Assembly (NCBI RefSeq): GCF_900105095.1
Contig: NZ_LT629743.1
Span: forward strand, 1,860,001 to 1,924,000
Origin: Erythrobacter sp. HL-111
GTDB lineage: Bacteria; Pseudomonadota; Alphaproteobacteria; Sphingomonadales; Sphingomonadaceae
Direction: 5' to 3'
Length of the DNA stretch: 64,000 nucleotides
In this document: positions 1-7,411 of the stretch, one piece after another
Position numbering within the stretch: the first letter of the stretch is position 1
How the letters are laid out: each line of letters starts with the position of its first letter
Made by a program: the position numbers and the translations under genes
The notes under the pieces: generated by a model
Told to the model about the DNA's origin: nothing
The model's input: only the letters and a program-made list of their open reading frames with translations
The model's database searches: none

Positions 1-916
1 CCTGTTTCACGGCAGCGACGGGCGCGAGTCCGGGGAACTGTTTGCCTTCCTGCTCTACGCGGCCCTGCTGACGCGGCCGGTCGGGAGCCTCGCGAGCACC
101 TACGGCCGGTTCCAGATCGCCCTCGGCACGCTCCGCCGGCTCGAGGAGGTGATGGCGATGGAGCCGGAACCCGGCTATCGCGCGCCCCGCAGGCTCGCCC
201 GGGGCAAGGGCGCAATCGCGCTGGAGCAGGTCAGTTTCGGCTATCCCGGCCGCCCGCCCCTGCTCGACAGGGTGGACCTCGAGATCAGGCCCGGCGAGAT
301 CGTCGCGCTCACGGGCGAGAACGGGATCGGCAAGTCGACGCTCGTCAAGCTCATCCTGCGCTTCTACGAACCCGACGAAGGGCGCATCACTCTCGACGGA
401 GAGGACATCGCCGGCCTCCAGGTGCAGGACGTGCGGCGGCAATTCGGCTACGTGCCGCAGCGCGCCCTGCTGTTCGACGGGACCGTGTTCGAAAACATCG
501 CCTTCGGCCTGCCCGATTGCGATCCCGCCGCGCTCGAACGCGCTGCCCGGCACGCGCAGGCCTGGGAATTCATCCAGCGCCTGCCGCAAGGCTTCGAAAC
601 CCCGATCGGCGACGACGGCGTGCGGCTTTCCGGCGGCCAGCGCCAGCGGATCGCGCTCGCCCGGGCGCTGCTGCGCGATCCGCCGATCCTGATCTTCGAC
701 GAGGCGACCAGCATGTACGACCTCGAGGGCGAGGCGGCCTTCGTCGAATCCTGCATCCGGTCGCTCGAGGGCCGGACGGTCATCATCATCACGCACCGCC
801 CGGCGAGCCTCGCGCTCGCGGACCGCGTGATCGCGGCGGGCGATCTCGGCTATGCCATGCATCGCGCCGCGGCGGGCACACCTCCCGGCCAGGCAGGACG
901 CGGGGCCCTGAGGTGA
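1..916 (+). CDS. Lasso-peptide ABC exporter, C-terminal part (partial)
   Basis: This is the 3' end of an ABC exporter subunit with fused membrane and ATPase domains. The reading frame is open from base 2, so the start lies outside the window. The first 50 or so residues are the end of a transmembrane domain. The ATPase domain follows with Walker A (GENGIGKST), the signature LSGGQRQR, Walker B (ILIFDEAT) and a switch-region His (ITHRP). McjD-type exporters with this layout pump mature lasso peptides out and give self-immunity. The stop codon overlaps the GTG start of the cyclase gene by 4 bases, so the two are translationally coupled. The lasso role is inferred from this context; the ABC exporter call itself is secure. 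Confidence 0.9.
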   Translation, partial: LFHGSDGRESGELFAFLLYAALLTRPVGSLASTYGRFQIALGTLRRLEEVMAMEPEPGYRAPRRLARGKGAIALEQVSFGYPGRPPLLDRVDLEIRPGEIVALTGENGIGKSTLVKLILRFYEPDEGRITLDGEDIAGLQVQDVRRQFGYVPQRALLFDGTVFENIAFGLPDCDPAALERAARHAQAWEFIQRLPQGFETPIGDDGVRLSGGQRQRIALARALLRDPPILIFDEATSMYDLEGEAAFVESCIRSLEGRTVIIITHRPASLALADRVIAAGDLGYAMHRAAAGTPPGQAGRGALR

Positions 917-2796
917 GCGGGATCTGCGGGGCGCTGCGGCTGGACGGGAGGGCGGCGCAAGCGGGCGAGCTCGCCGCGGTCCTTGCGGCGCTGGAGCGGC
1001 GCGGTCCCGACGGCTCGCGGCTGGTCGCCGACGGGGCGATGGCGATGGGCTGCGCGCTTCTCGCCAGCACGCCGGAATCGCTGGTTGAGGAAATGCCCTT
1101 CGTCCACCGCGGCACGGGCTGCACGATCACCGCCGACATCCGGCTCGACAATCGCGCGGAACTGATCGAGGCGGTCGGTGCGGATGCTGCGGCGGGCGAC
1201 GGCGAACTGGTCCTGCGGGCCTATCTGCGCTGGGGCAGCGAATGCCTCGCGCGGCTGCGCGGCGACTTCGCCTTCGCGATCTGGGACCCGCGCGCGCGCC
1301 GGTTGTTCTGCGCGCGCGACCGGGTGGGCATGCGCCAGTTCGCCTACCATCATCGGCCCGGCAGGCTGTTCGCCTTCGCAACCGAACCGCGCGCCCTGCT
1401 GCGCCATGACGACGTTCCGATGCGTCTCAACGAGGTGCGGCTGGCCGACTTCTTCGAGAACCTCGAGGCGGCCGACCTCGAATCGACCTTCTTCGAAGGG
1501 CTCAGGCGGCTTCCACCGGCCCATGCGCTGACGGTTGATGCGAAGGGCCTCGAACTGCAGCGCTACTGGAAGCTGGAGGCTCCCGCCCCGCTCAGGCTGG
1601 CGGACGACCGGGAATATGCCGAAGCCTTTCTCGAGGTGTTCCGCCGCTCGGTTTCCGCGCGCCTCAGGGCGCCGGATCCGGTCGGCGCGATGCTGTCGGG
1701 CGGCCTCGATTCGGGCTCGGTCTCGGCGGTCGCGGCGCACCTGCTCGAACAGGAAGGCAGGCCTTCCCTCGCCACCTTCTCGGCGCTGCAGGACGATACG
1801 GACTGCGCCGAATCGAACGCGGTTCGCGCCGCCCTTTCCATCGGACACATCGATCCTGTCCGCGTGACACCCGGTGACGTTCCGGCCATGCGCGAGGAAC
1901 TGCTCGCCCTCACCCGCTCTGCCGAAGAACCGTTCGATGCGAGCATGGCGCTCCTGCGCCTCATGTATCTCGCCGCGCAGCGGAAAGGCCACAAGGTCGT
2001 GCTCGACGGAGGCGGGGGCGACATGGTGCTGGGCGCGAACGACATGGTGATCTGGCATTTGCGCCGGGGCCGGATCGCGCGCGCATGGCGCGAGGCGCGG
2101 GGCATCGAGCGGTTCTGGGGGCCGCAGCCGGGGGCGAAGACGCTTTTCATCCGCAGTTTGGGGCGGGTCTGCGTGCCCGCGCCGCTGCGTGCCGTGCGCC
2201 GGGCGCTGTCGGTTCCGCGGCGCGCGGCGGGGGAAACCCCCACCCTCCTGTCGCCGGAATTCGCGGCCCGCATCGATCTTCCCGCCCGCCGCCGGGCCAA
2301 TGCCGCGCAGGTCGCGGGATTCGGCTGGCAGGAGGACAGCGATCGCGCACGCCGGATGCTCCACCCCTATCTCGTCGTCGGGCGGGAACGCTACGACCGC
2401 GTGGCGGCGGCGCTCGCGATCGAACCGCGCGATCCGTTCTGCGACCAGGACCTGCTCGAATTCTGCATGAGCCTGCCGGGCGAACAGTTCCAGGACCGGG
2501 GCTGGCCCAAGGTCATCCTGCGGCGGGCAACCGCGGGCCTCCTGCCCGATGCGGTGCGCTGGCGCGCGGGCAAGGAGCACCTCGGCGGGCTCTTCGTCGA
2601 AAGCCTCTGGAGCGCAGCCGACCGGCACGACGGCTCCTCCATGGATAACCTGTTGCCTTACATTTCGGCGCAGACCATCGACGCGACGCGCGCCGCCGCG
2701 ACCGGCCGGCCCGCGTGGGATTTGGCTGTTGCCGAGTGGCTTGCCTTCCGCTATGCGTCGAACTGGTTAGGTGAACTAGACAGCCAGCCCGGCTGA
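913..2796 (+). CDS. Lasso-peptide cyclase (asparagine-synthetase-like, C protein)
   Basis: This 627-residue protein resembles asparagine synthetase B. An N-terminal glutaminase-type domain (about 1-200) is followed by an ATP-pyrophosphatase domain with SGGLDS near residues 262-267. Lasso C proteins (McjC type) adenylate the side-chain carboxylate of the ring Glu/Asp and close the macrolactam with the core N-terminus. The protein starts V(M)-S-G-I-C-G: the position of the glutaminase nucleophile Cys2 is Ser, so it should not hydrolyse glutamine, as expected for a cyclase. GTG at 913 is chosen because it overlaps the exporter stop (GTGA) and gives the family N-terminus. The frame stays open further upstream, but only as overlap with the exporter gene. 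The precursor gene begins 10 bases downstream. Confidence 0.93.
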   Translation: MSGICGALRLDGRAAQAGELAAVLAALERRGPDGSRLVADGAMAMGCALLASTPESLVEEMPFVHRGTGCTITADIRLDNRAELIEAVGADAAAGDGELVLRAYLRWGSECLARLRGDFAFAIWDPRARRLFCARDRVGMRQFAYHHRPGRLFAFATEPRALLRHDDVPMRLNEVRLADFFENLEAADLESTFFEGLRRLPPAHALTVDAKGLELQRYWKLEAPAPLRLADDREYAEAFLEVFRRSVSARLRAPDPVGAMLSGGLDSGSVSAVAAHLLEQEGRPSLATFSALQDDTDCAESNAVRAALSIGHIDPVRVTPGDVPAMREELLALTRSAEEPFDASMALLRLMYLAAQRKGHKVVLDGGGGDMVLGANDMVIWHLRRGRIARAWREARGIERFWGPQPGAKTLFIRSLGRVCVPAPLRAVRRALSVPRRAAGETPTLLSPEFAARIDLPARRRANAAQVAGFGWQEDSDRARRMLHPYLVVGRERYDRVAAALAIEPRDPFCDQDLLEFCMSLPGEQFQDRGWPKVILRRATAGLLPDAVRWRAGKEHLGGLFVESLWSAADRHDGSSMDNLLPYISAQTIDATRAAATGRPAWDLAVAEWLAFRYASNWLGELDSQPG

Positions 2797-2806
2797 TGGA
2801 GTGAAT

Positions 2807-2950
2807 ATGGCCAGCTCGACCAAGGCGACCTATCAGCGTCCCACGCTTTCCGTCTACGGCGGCTTTGCCAAACTGACCGCGGCTGGCAGCGGGTTCTTCA
2901 GCGAAGGCCCCAACCAGGGCCCCATGGCCAAGGCCACGCGCAAGATCTGA
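2807..2950 (+). CDS. Lasso-peptide precursor (A protein)
   Basis: This 47-residue peptide has the proteobacterial lasso leader pattern: Y9-x-x-P12-x-L14-x-x-x-G18 and Thr24 as the penultimate leader residue. Placing Thr24 at -2 puts the cut after Ala25. The core then begins AGSGFFSE, so Ala1 and Glu8 can form an 8-residue macrolactam. The tail is GPNQGPMAKATRKI, rich in Gly/Pro and basic at its end. A start at Gly27 would give a 7-residue ring but fits the -2 Thr rule less well. The gene sits between the cyclase and kinase genes, which supports the call. The core lacks the C-terminal Ser used by known lasso kinases, and its only Arg is three residues from the end. The peptide is too short for most gene callers. 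Confidence 0.9.
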   Translation: MASSTKATYQRPTLSVYGGFAKLTAAGSGFFSEGPNQGPMAKATRKI

Positions 2951-3014
2951 CGCGGCGGTTCTGCCTCTTCGGCGCGAGGTTTCCACCATTCCTTTGTAAC
3001 CGGGGCAGCAGCGC

Positions 3015-3941
3015 ATGAATCCCGATGCGCTTCGCGCCGGCCTCCTGCCCGCCTGGTCCCTTCGCCACCTCGGCGCCGGTTCGCCGCCGGGGTTGGCGCC
3101 CACACCTCCCGAAGAAAGCCCCGCCCGCACCCTCCCTTCGAGCGTGCAGCGCCTCGGCGAATCGTTCTGCCTGTCCTTCGCGGGTCTCGCCCGGTTCCTG
3201 ATCGACCTGGCGAAGCAGGAGATAACCGTGTTCGACGTCGCGGCCGAAGCCACGCCGAGCGACCTCGAACACTTCCTCCACGACCACGTGGTGCCGCGCA
3301 TCCTTGCCGAACAGGGTTCGGTGGTCCTGCACGGCAGCGCCGTCGCGATCGGCGGCAGACTGGCGATCTTCCTCGGCAACACCGGCGCGGGCAAGTCCAC
3401 GCTGGCGGCAAGCCTGCACGAGGCCGGGCATCCCCTGCTGGGGGACGACGCGGTCGTCGTCGCGCCCGGGGAGGGCCGCTTCCACGGCCGCGCGGTCTAT
3501 CCGACGCTGCGGCTTTTCCCGGACACGATCTCGCAGGTGTTCGGCGGCGCGGTCGAGACGAGCCCGATGGCGCATTATTCGGACAAGCTGCGGGTGAGCG
3601 TGCCCGCCATCGCCCGGGACGCCGCCCGGTCCTTCCCGCTGGGCGCGCTGTTCTTCCTTACCGGCGAAGGGGGCGCATCGGACCCGCGGGCGGACGAAAC
3701 GAGCCCCAGCGCCGCCTGCATGGCGCTGGTCGAACAGAGCTTCGCGCTCGATCCGGGCGATCCGGGCAAGGCCGCCGCAAGGCTGCGCGAAATCGCGCGC
3801 CTCGCCGGCGCGATACCGGGATATCGCCTGACCTACCCGCACGACTATGGCCGCATCGCGGAATTGCACGGGGTGATCTTCGCCGCGATGGCGCAATCGG
3901 ACACCGGCAATCCCGCGCGAAAACGGGCAATGACGGACTGA
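3015..3941 (+). CDS. HprK-like kinase of the lasso cluster
   Basis: This 308-residue protein resembles the HPr kinase/phosphorylase fold. VVLHGSAV (about 103-110) is followed by Walker A GNTGAGKST (121-129) and LLGDDAVVV (141-149), which carries the acidic catalytic residues of the family. The first 100 residues are variable. HprK-related kinases in lasso clusters (PadeK, ThcoK, SyanoK) phosphorylate the precursor on its C-terminal Ser. Here the last residue is Ile, so the acceptor would have to be an internal Ser or Thr (core Ser3, Ser7, Thr19) or another protein. The stop overlaps the methyltransferase ATG by one base (TGATG), implying joint expression. The HprK fold is clear; the substrate is inferred. 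Confidence 0.82.
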   Translation: MNPDALRAGLLPAWSLRHLGAGSPPGLAPTPPEESPARTLPSSVQRLGESFCLSFAGLARFLIDLAKQEITVFDVAAEATPSDLEHFLHDHVVPRILAEQGSVVLHGSAVAIGGRLAIFLGNTGAGKSTLAASLHEAGHPLLGDDAVVVAPGEGRFHGRAVYPTLRLFPDTISQVFGGAVETSPMAHYSDKLRVSVPAIARDAARSFPLGALFFLTGEGGASDPRADETSPSAACMALVEQSFALDPGDPGKAAARLREIARLAGAIPGYRLTYPHDYGRIAELHGVIFAAMAQSDTGNPARKRAMTD

Positions 3942-5104
3942 TGGGCGGTCCGACCGGATATGATCTCGTCTCCTTCGGTCTCATGATCGAATGCGAACCG
4001 CGCATGGGAATCTACGCCGAAGCCCTGCGGCGCGCGGTCACGCCGGGCTGCACCGTGATCGATATCGGGGCGGGGTTCGGGATCTTCTCGATGCTCGCGG
4101 CCAGGTACGGGGCGGGCAAGGTCATCGCGATCGAGCCCGATCCGGCGGCCGAACTGATCCTGCCCATGGCGAAGGCGAATGGCTGCGCCGACCGGATCGA
4201 GGTCGTCAAGGACATCTCCACCCGCTACGCCCCCGAACGCAAGGCCGACGTCATCGTGTCGGACATCCGCGGGATCACCCCGCTGTTCGAGCATCACATC
4301 GCGACCATCGTCGATGCGCGCGAACGGCTGCTGGCGCCCGGCGGCAGGCTCCTCCCGATGCGCGATACCCTGCGCGTCGCGCCGGTCGAATCGGTGCGGC
4401 ACTATCGCCCGTGCGAGCGGCCGTGGCTGGCGAACAATTACGGGCTCGATCTGTCGGCGGGCCAGAGATACGCCGCCAACACCCTCGCCCCGGCGCTGCT
4501 CAAGCCCGAGGCCCTGCTCGCGCCTTCGCAGGCCTTCGCGATGCTGGATTACCGGACGGTGACCGATCACGACGTCGACAGCACCGTCGGTTTCGTCGCC
4601 GAGCGCGGCGGCGTCTGTCACGGACTGCTCGTCTGGTTCGACGCGGAGATCGACGAGGGGCTCGGCTTCTCGAACGGTCCCGACGGCGACGAACTGGTCT
4701 ACCAGCAGCAGTTCCTGCCGCTCGAACGCCCGGTCAAGCTCGCCCCGGGCGACCGGATCGCCGCACGCCTGCGCGTCCGCCAGGTGGACGGGTCCTACGT
4801 CTGGTCATGGGACACGGATATCGCCGACGGTCCCGGGGGCGGATCGCGGCACGGTTTCCGCCAGTCGACCTTCAGGAGCGCGGTCTTCTCGCCCGAAAGG
4901 CTGAGGCCGCACGCCCATGACCAGGTGCCGCAGCCGACCGCTCGCATGGCGATCGATCGCGATTGCCTCGCGCTGGTGGGTGACGGACGTTCGCTGCAGG
5001 ACATCGCGGACGCGCTGATGAAACGGCATCCGGACCATTTCGCCTCTGGCAAGGACGCGCTCGGGCACCTGACCAAGCTGCTCGAAGGCTATCGCAACGC
5101 CTGA
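3941..5104 (+). CDS. PRMT-like SAM-dependent methyltransferase of the lasso cluster
   Basis: This 387-residue class I methyltransferase has motif I VIDIGAGFGIFSM near residues 40-52 and an acidic IAIEP after beta-2. The stretch VSDIRGITPLFEHH aligns with the double-E loop of protein arginine methyltransferases, with Asp for the first Glu. A beta-barrel-like region follows (about 210-300, ending YVWSW), as in PRMTs, but the THW loop is replaced by VYQQQ. The last 55 residues look like a small winged helix of PqqD type, which may bind the leader. Located between kinase and dioxygenase in a lasso cluster, it probably modifies the precursor. Its single core Arg (Arg20 of the core) is an obvious candidate. 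Methyltransferase is certain, arginine specificity is not. Confidence 0.8.
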   Translation: MGGPTGYDLVSFGLMIECEPRMGIYAEALRRAVTPGCTVIDIGAGFGIFSMLAARYGAGKVIAIEPDPAAELILPMAKANGCADRIEVVKDISTRYAPERKADVIVSDIRGITPLFEHHIATIVDARERLLAPGGRLLPMRDTLRVAPVESVRHYRPCERPWLANNYGLDLSAGQRYAANTLAPALLKPEALLAPSQAFAMLDYRTVTDHDVDSTVGFVAERGGVCHGLLVWFDAEIDEGLGFSNGPDGDELVYQQQFLPLERPVKLAPGDRIAARLRVRQVDGSYVWSWDTDIADGPGGGSRHGFRQSTFRSAVFSPERLRPHAHDQVPQPTARMAIDRDCLALVGDGRSLQDIADALMKRHPDHFASGKDALGHLTKLLEGYRNA

Positions 5105-5128
5105 TCGCCAAGACGGGGCCCGGCCCGT

Positions 5129-5863
5129 TCAGCGCGATATCTTCGCCCGCCGCAAGCGCGCGGCGAAGCCCGGTTTGAACCGGTCGAGCGCGTCCCGCGC
5201 GACGATCAAGCGGTCCTGGTCGTCGTGATTGAGCGTGTCGCACCACCAGTCGCGGCAGAGCGTCGCATAGATCAGCGGACGGGGGCGCGCGCTGCGGTTC
5301 GCCATCCCCTTGTGATGGATGCGATAGTCCCACAGGATGGCTGCGCCGAGCGGCACGTGGGGTTCGTAATCCGGCACCTCGACATGCTCATTGGAACGGT
5401 GGGATCGCAGGGCAAACCCGGTCGGGCCGGTTTCCCCGGTCACTTCGACCAGCGGGATGGCCAGCGTGAGGGCGCTCGCCGGGAGCATGAATTCGAGCGG
5501 ATGCGCGGGAAACAGGATCCCGCCGTCGCGGTGCCAGTGCTGCGCCGGAGCCCCCGGCAGCGCATTGATCAGGCCCCAGGCGTCGAACACGAACCGGGGT
5601 CCGAGACTGGCGCGCACGACCGCTTCGACCGACCGCGGCAAGAGTATCTCGCTGCGGGCGAAGGGTCCGCCGATTTCGATGGCGCCGTAGAACCGGCCCG
5701 GCGAGACGAACACCTTGCTGCCCGCCTCGTCCTCCTCGAACAGGTGGCGGTGCCGGTCCTGCAGGATTTCGAGCCATTCGGCGAGGATCGCGGGATCGGC
5801 CGCCCCGGGGACGATGCAGACGCCGTCGCGCCACAATCGCTCGGCCGGATCCTCTTTCGACAT
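5129..5863 (-). CDS. Phytanoyl-CoA dioxygenase (PhyH) family Fe(II)/2-oxoglutarate oxygenase
   Basis: This 244-residue protein of the PhyH superfamily has the iron-binding His-x-Asp in HWHRDGG (about His111, Asp113). The distal His is in HHKGMANRS (about His184), followed by the 2-oxoglutarate-binding Arg190. The length is normal for the family. ATG at 5863 is chosen because the homologous region starts there; an upstream extension to 6136 would overlap the B1 gene. The gene is convergent to the methyltransferase, with 24 bases between stops, and divergent from B1, so it has its own promoter in the 5864-6083 interval. It may hydroxylate the lasso precursor, by analogy with oxygenases in other RiPP clusters. 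It could instead act on a small molecule. Confidence 0.82.
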   Translation of the reverse strand: MSKEDPAERLWRDGVCIVPGAADPAILAEWLEILQDRHRHLFEEDEAGSKVFVSPGRFYGAIEIGGPFARSEILLPRSVEAVVRASLGPRFVFDAWGLINALPGAPAQHWHRDGGILFPAHPLEFMLPASALTLAIPLVEVTGETGPTGFALRSHRSNEHVEVPDYEPHVPLGAAILWDYRIHHKGMANRSARPRPLIYATLCRDWWCDTLNHDDQDRLIVARDALDRFKPGFAARLRRAKISR

Positions 5864-6083
5864 TGCTCGCCGTCCCCATGGCTCGATCCGTCGGAGAGGT
5901 TGCAGAAACCGCCCTCCGCTTGCAAGCGCGCCGCCGGATCGTGCCCGCCGCATCACTCCTGCCGCATCCCTGCCCCACCCTTCCCGCAGCCCCTGTCCTG
6001 CGCGCGGACAGACCATGCGAGAGGCTTCACATGGCGCGGCGTCCGTGCGAGAGCGGAGACTCCGTGCAAGAGGGGGATGCCCG

Positions 6084-6362
6084 ATGAGTGACATGCTGCG
6101 GGAGCATTGGCGGCCGAGCGACGACGCGATCGCCAATCCCGTCGGCGGCGAGACGGTGATCCTGCACCTCGGGAACGGGACCTATTACGGGCTCGACACG
6201 ATCGGCAGCATCCTGTGGGAAGGGCTCAAGGAAGGACAGCGGCCGGCCGACATATGCGACCGGATCCTCGAGCAATACGAAGTGGAGCGCGAGACGCTGG
6301 AGAACGACCTGCGCCGGTTCCTGTCCGAACTGGCCGAAAACGAACTGGTCGTGCGCGCCTGA
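6084..6362 (+). CDS. Lasso-peptide B1 protein (PqqD-like RiPP recognition element)
   Basis: This 92-residue protein matches the PqqD fold: two beta strands (ETVILHLGNGTYYGLD), then helices with ILWEGLKEG and a C-terminal helix ending ELAENELVV. In split lasso systems this B1 protein binds the precursor leader (its Y-x-x-P-x-L motif) and delivers it to the B2 peptidase. ATG 6084 has AGGGGG 8 bases upstream. The frame stays open upstream with another ATG at 6014, but the family begins near 6084. B2 follows 71 bases later on the same strand. Confidence 0.88.
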   Translation: MSDMLREHWRPSDDAIANPVGGETVILHLGNGTYYGLDTIGSILWEGLKEGQRPADICDRILEQYEVERETLENDLRRFLSELAENELVVRA

Positions 6363-6433
6363 AGCCCGCTTGCCAGGGGCGGCGGCGCGGGCGCGCTTGA
6401 CCGCGGCGGCCTTTCCGGGTCATCGCGGCGCTG

Positions 6434-6886
6434 ATGCGAGAGACGATCCCGATCGCGAAGCTCCTGTTCCTCGCCGCGCGCGCGGGATTCGAACTCGCGC
6501 GGGCGCGCCTCCTGCTTTCCCGGATCCGGCCGGGCGACATCATGCAGCGCAATGCCCGCGTCGCGGCGAGGGAAGCCGCACTGGCACGAACCCCGGACGA
6601 GGCGGCGACAAATCGGCTCTGCGGGGAAATGGCCTTTGCGATCACCCGCATGGCGCTGCACGTGCCGTGGCGGTCCGATTGCCTCGTCCAGGCGCTCGCG
6701 GGGCAGAACTGGCTGGCCCGGCAGGCTGTCGCGAGCGAGATCGTGGTCGGCACGGCGAGGGGGCGGGAAGGAACCTTCGAAGCCCACGCCTGGCTGTCGC
6801 GCGGATCGACGGTCCTTCTCGGAGGGAATGTCGACCGGTTCAGCCCCCTGCTTGGGCCGGCTGCCGCGCCCGCCGGCGAAGGATGA
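6434..6886 (+). CDS. Lasso-peptide B2 leader peptidase (transglutaminase-like)
   Basis: This 150-residue protein of the transglutaminase-like lasso B family has Cys83 in WRSDCLVQAL and His118 in FEAHAWL, the Cys-His pair of the cysteine protease centre. An Asp downstream (Asp134) may complete the triad. These enzymes cut the precursor after the leader, probably between Ala25 and Ala26 here, so that the cyclase can close the ring. It lies directly after the B1 gene, the usual pairing. No lasso isopeptidase gene or dedicated TonB receptor follows, unlike the A-C-B-E clusters common in this order. Confidence 0.9.
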   Translation: MRETIPIAKLLFLAARAGFELARARLLLSRIRPGDIMQRNARVAAREAALARTPDEAATNRLCGEMAFAITRMALHVPWRSDCLVQALAGQNWLARQAVASEIVVGTARGREGTFEAHAWLSRGSTVLLGGNVDRFSPLLGPAAAPAGEG

Positions 6887-7049
6887 AGGCGAAGCGTCCC
6901 TGCGATCCCTCCATCGCACCATCCATTCGGGCAGCGCACAGAAGGGGCGCAGGGACTCGCGTCGCGCCTCTTCATTTCGGTGAACTGCCTGTTGCCAAAC
7001 TCGCCGCGTTGCACTAGGGAAACTGACGGAATATCGCGATGCGAGGCCG

Positions 7050-7316
7050 ATGATGATGAAAACGACTTCCCGTGTCATGCTGACCGTCGCAGCCGCCGGT
7101 CTGGCGCTTTCGCCGATCGCCGCCCAGGCCAACACCCGCGCGGGTGACAGCACCGCGACCTACAGCGCGCCCGTCTCGCAGCCCGGCATGGGCCGCAGCG
7201 CCGAAGGGGAAAAGCTGGTCGGCCCCGGGTTCATCGCCGCGATCCTCGCCGCTGCCGCCGCGGTCGGCATCATCCTCCTCCTCGACGACGACGACGATCA
7301 GTCGCCGGGCGCCTGA
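7050..7316 (+). CDS. Small secreted or membrane-anchored protein with an acidic tail
   Basis: This 88-residue protein has an N-terminal signal peptide (about 1-27, ending AAQA), a Gly/Ser-rich middle, one C-terminal hydrophobic helix (GPGFIAAILAAAAAVGIILLL) and a run of five Asp. No domain was recognised. GAGG 5 bases before the first of three consecutive Met codons favours ATG 7050. A strong terminator follows at 7360, so it forms its own unit between the lasso cluster and the polysaccharide-type genes. The orientation suggests a periplasmic protein tethered to the inner membrane with a short acidic cytoplasmic end. The function is unknown. Confidence 0.7.
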   Translation: MMMKTTSRVMLTVAAAGLALSPIAAQANTRAGDSTATYSAPVSQPGMGRSAEGEKLVGPGFIAAILAAAAAVGIILLLDDDDDQSPGA

Positions 7317-7359
7317 GGTGAACCTGCGGGCCACCATGGTCCGGCCGGAATGGAATTGA

Positions 7360-7389
7360 ACGCACGGTACGCCCTACCGTGCGTTTTTT
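7360..7389 (+). terminator. Rho-independent terminator
   Basis: A perfect 10-bp stem (ACGCACGGTA with TACCGTGCGT) closes a 5-base loop (7370-7374) and runs into six T residues. It terminates the 88-residue protein gene and separates it from the following O-antigen-ligase-like gene. Confidence 0.92.
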
Positions 7390-7411
7390 CTTGAGGGGCT
7401 GACGTCTGCAG

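Noticed and set aside
517..912. Upstream extension of the cyclase frame to an ATG at 517
   Set aside because: It overlaps the exporter ATPase by 400 bases and encodes Arg-rich noise. The GTG at 913 gives the family N-terminus and a typical 4-base overlap.
850..2628. 592-residue open frame opposite the lasso cyclase gene
   Set aside because: It is Arg/Pro/Glu-rich with no domain; the plus strand encodes a complete asparagine-synthetase-like protein.
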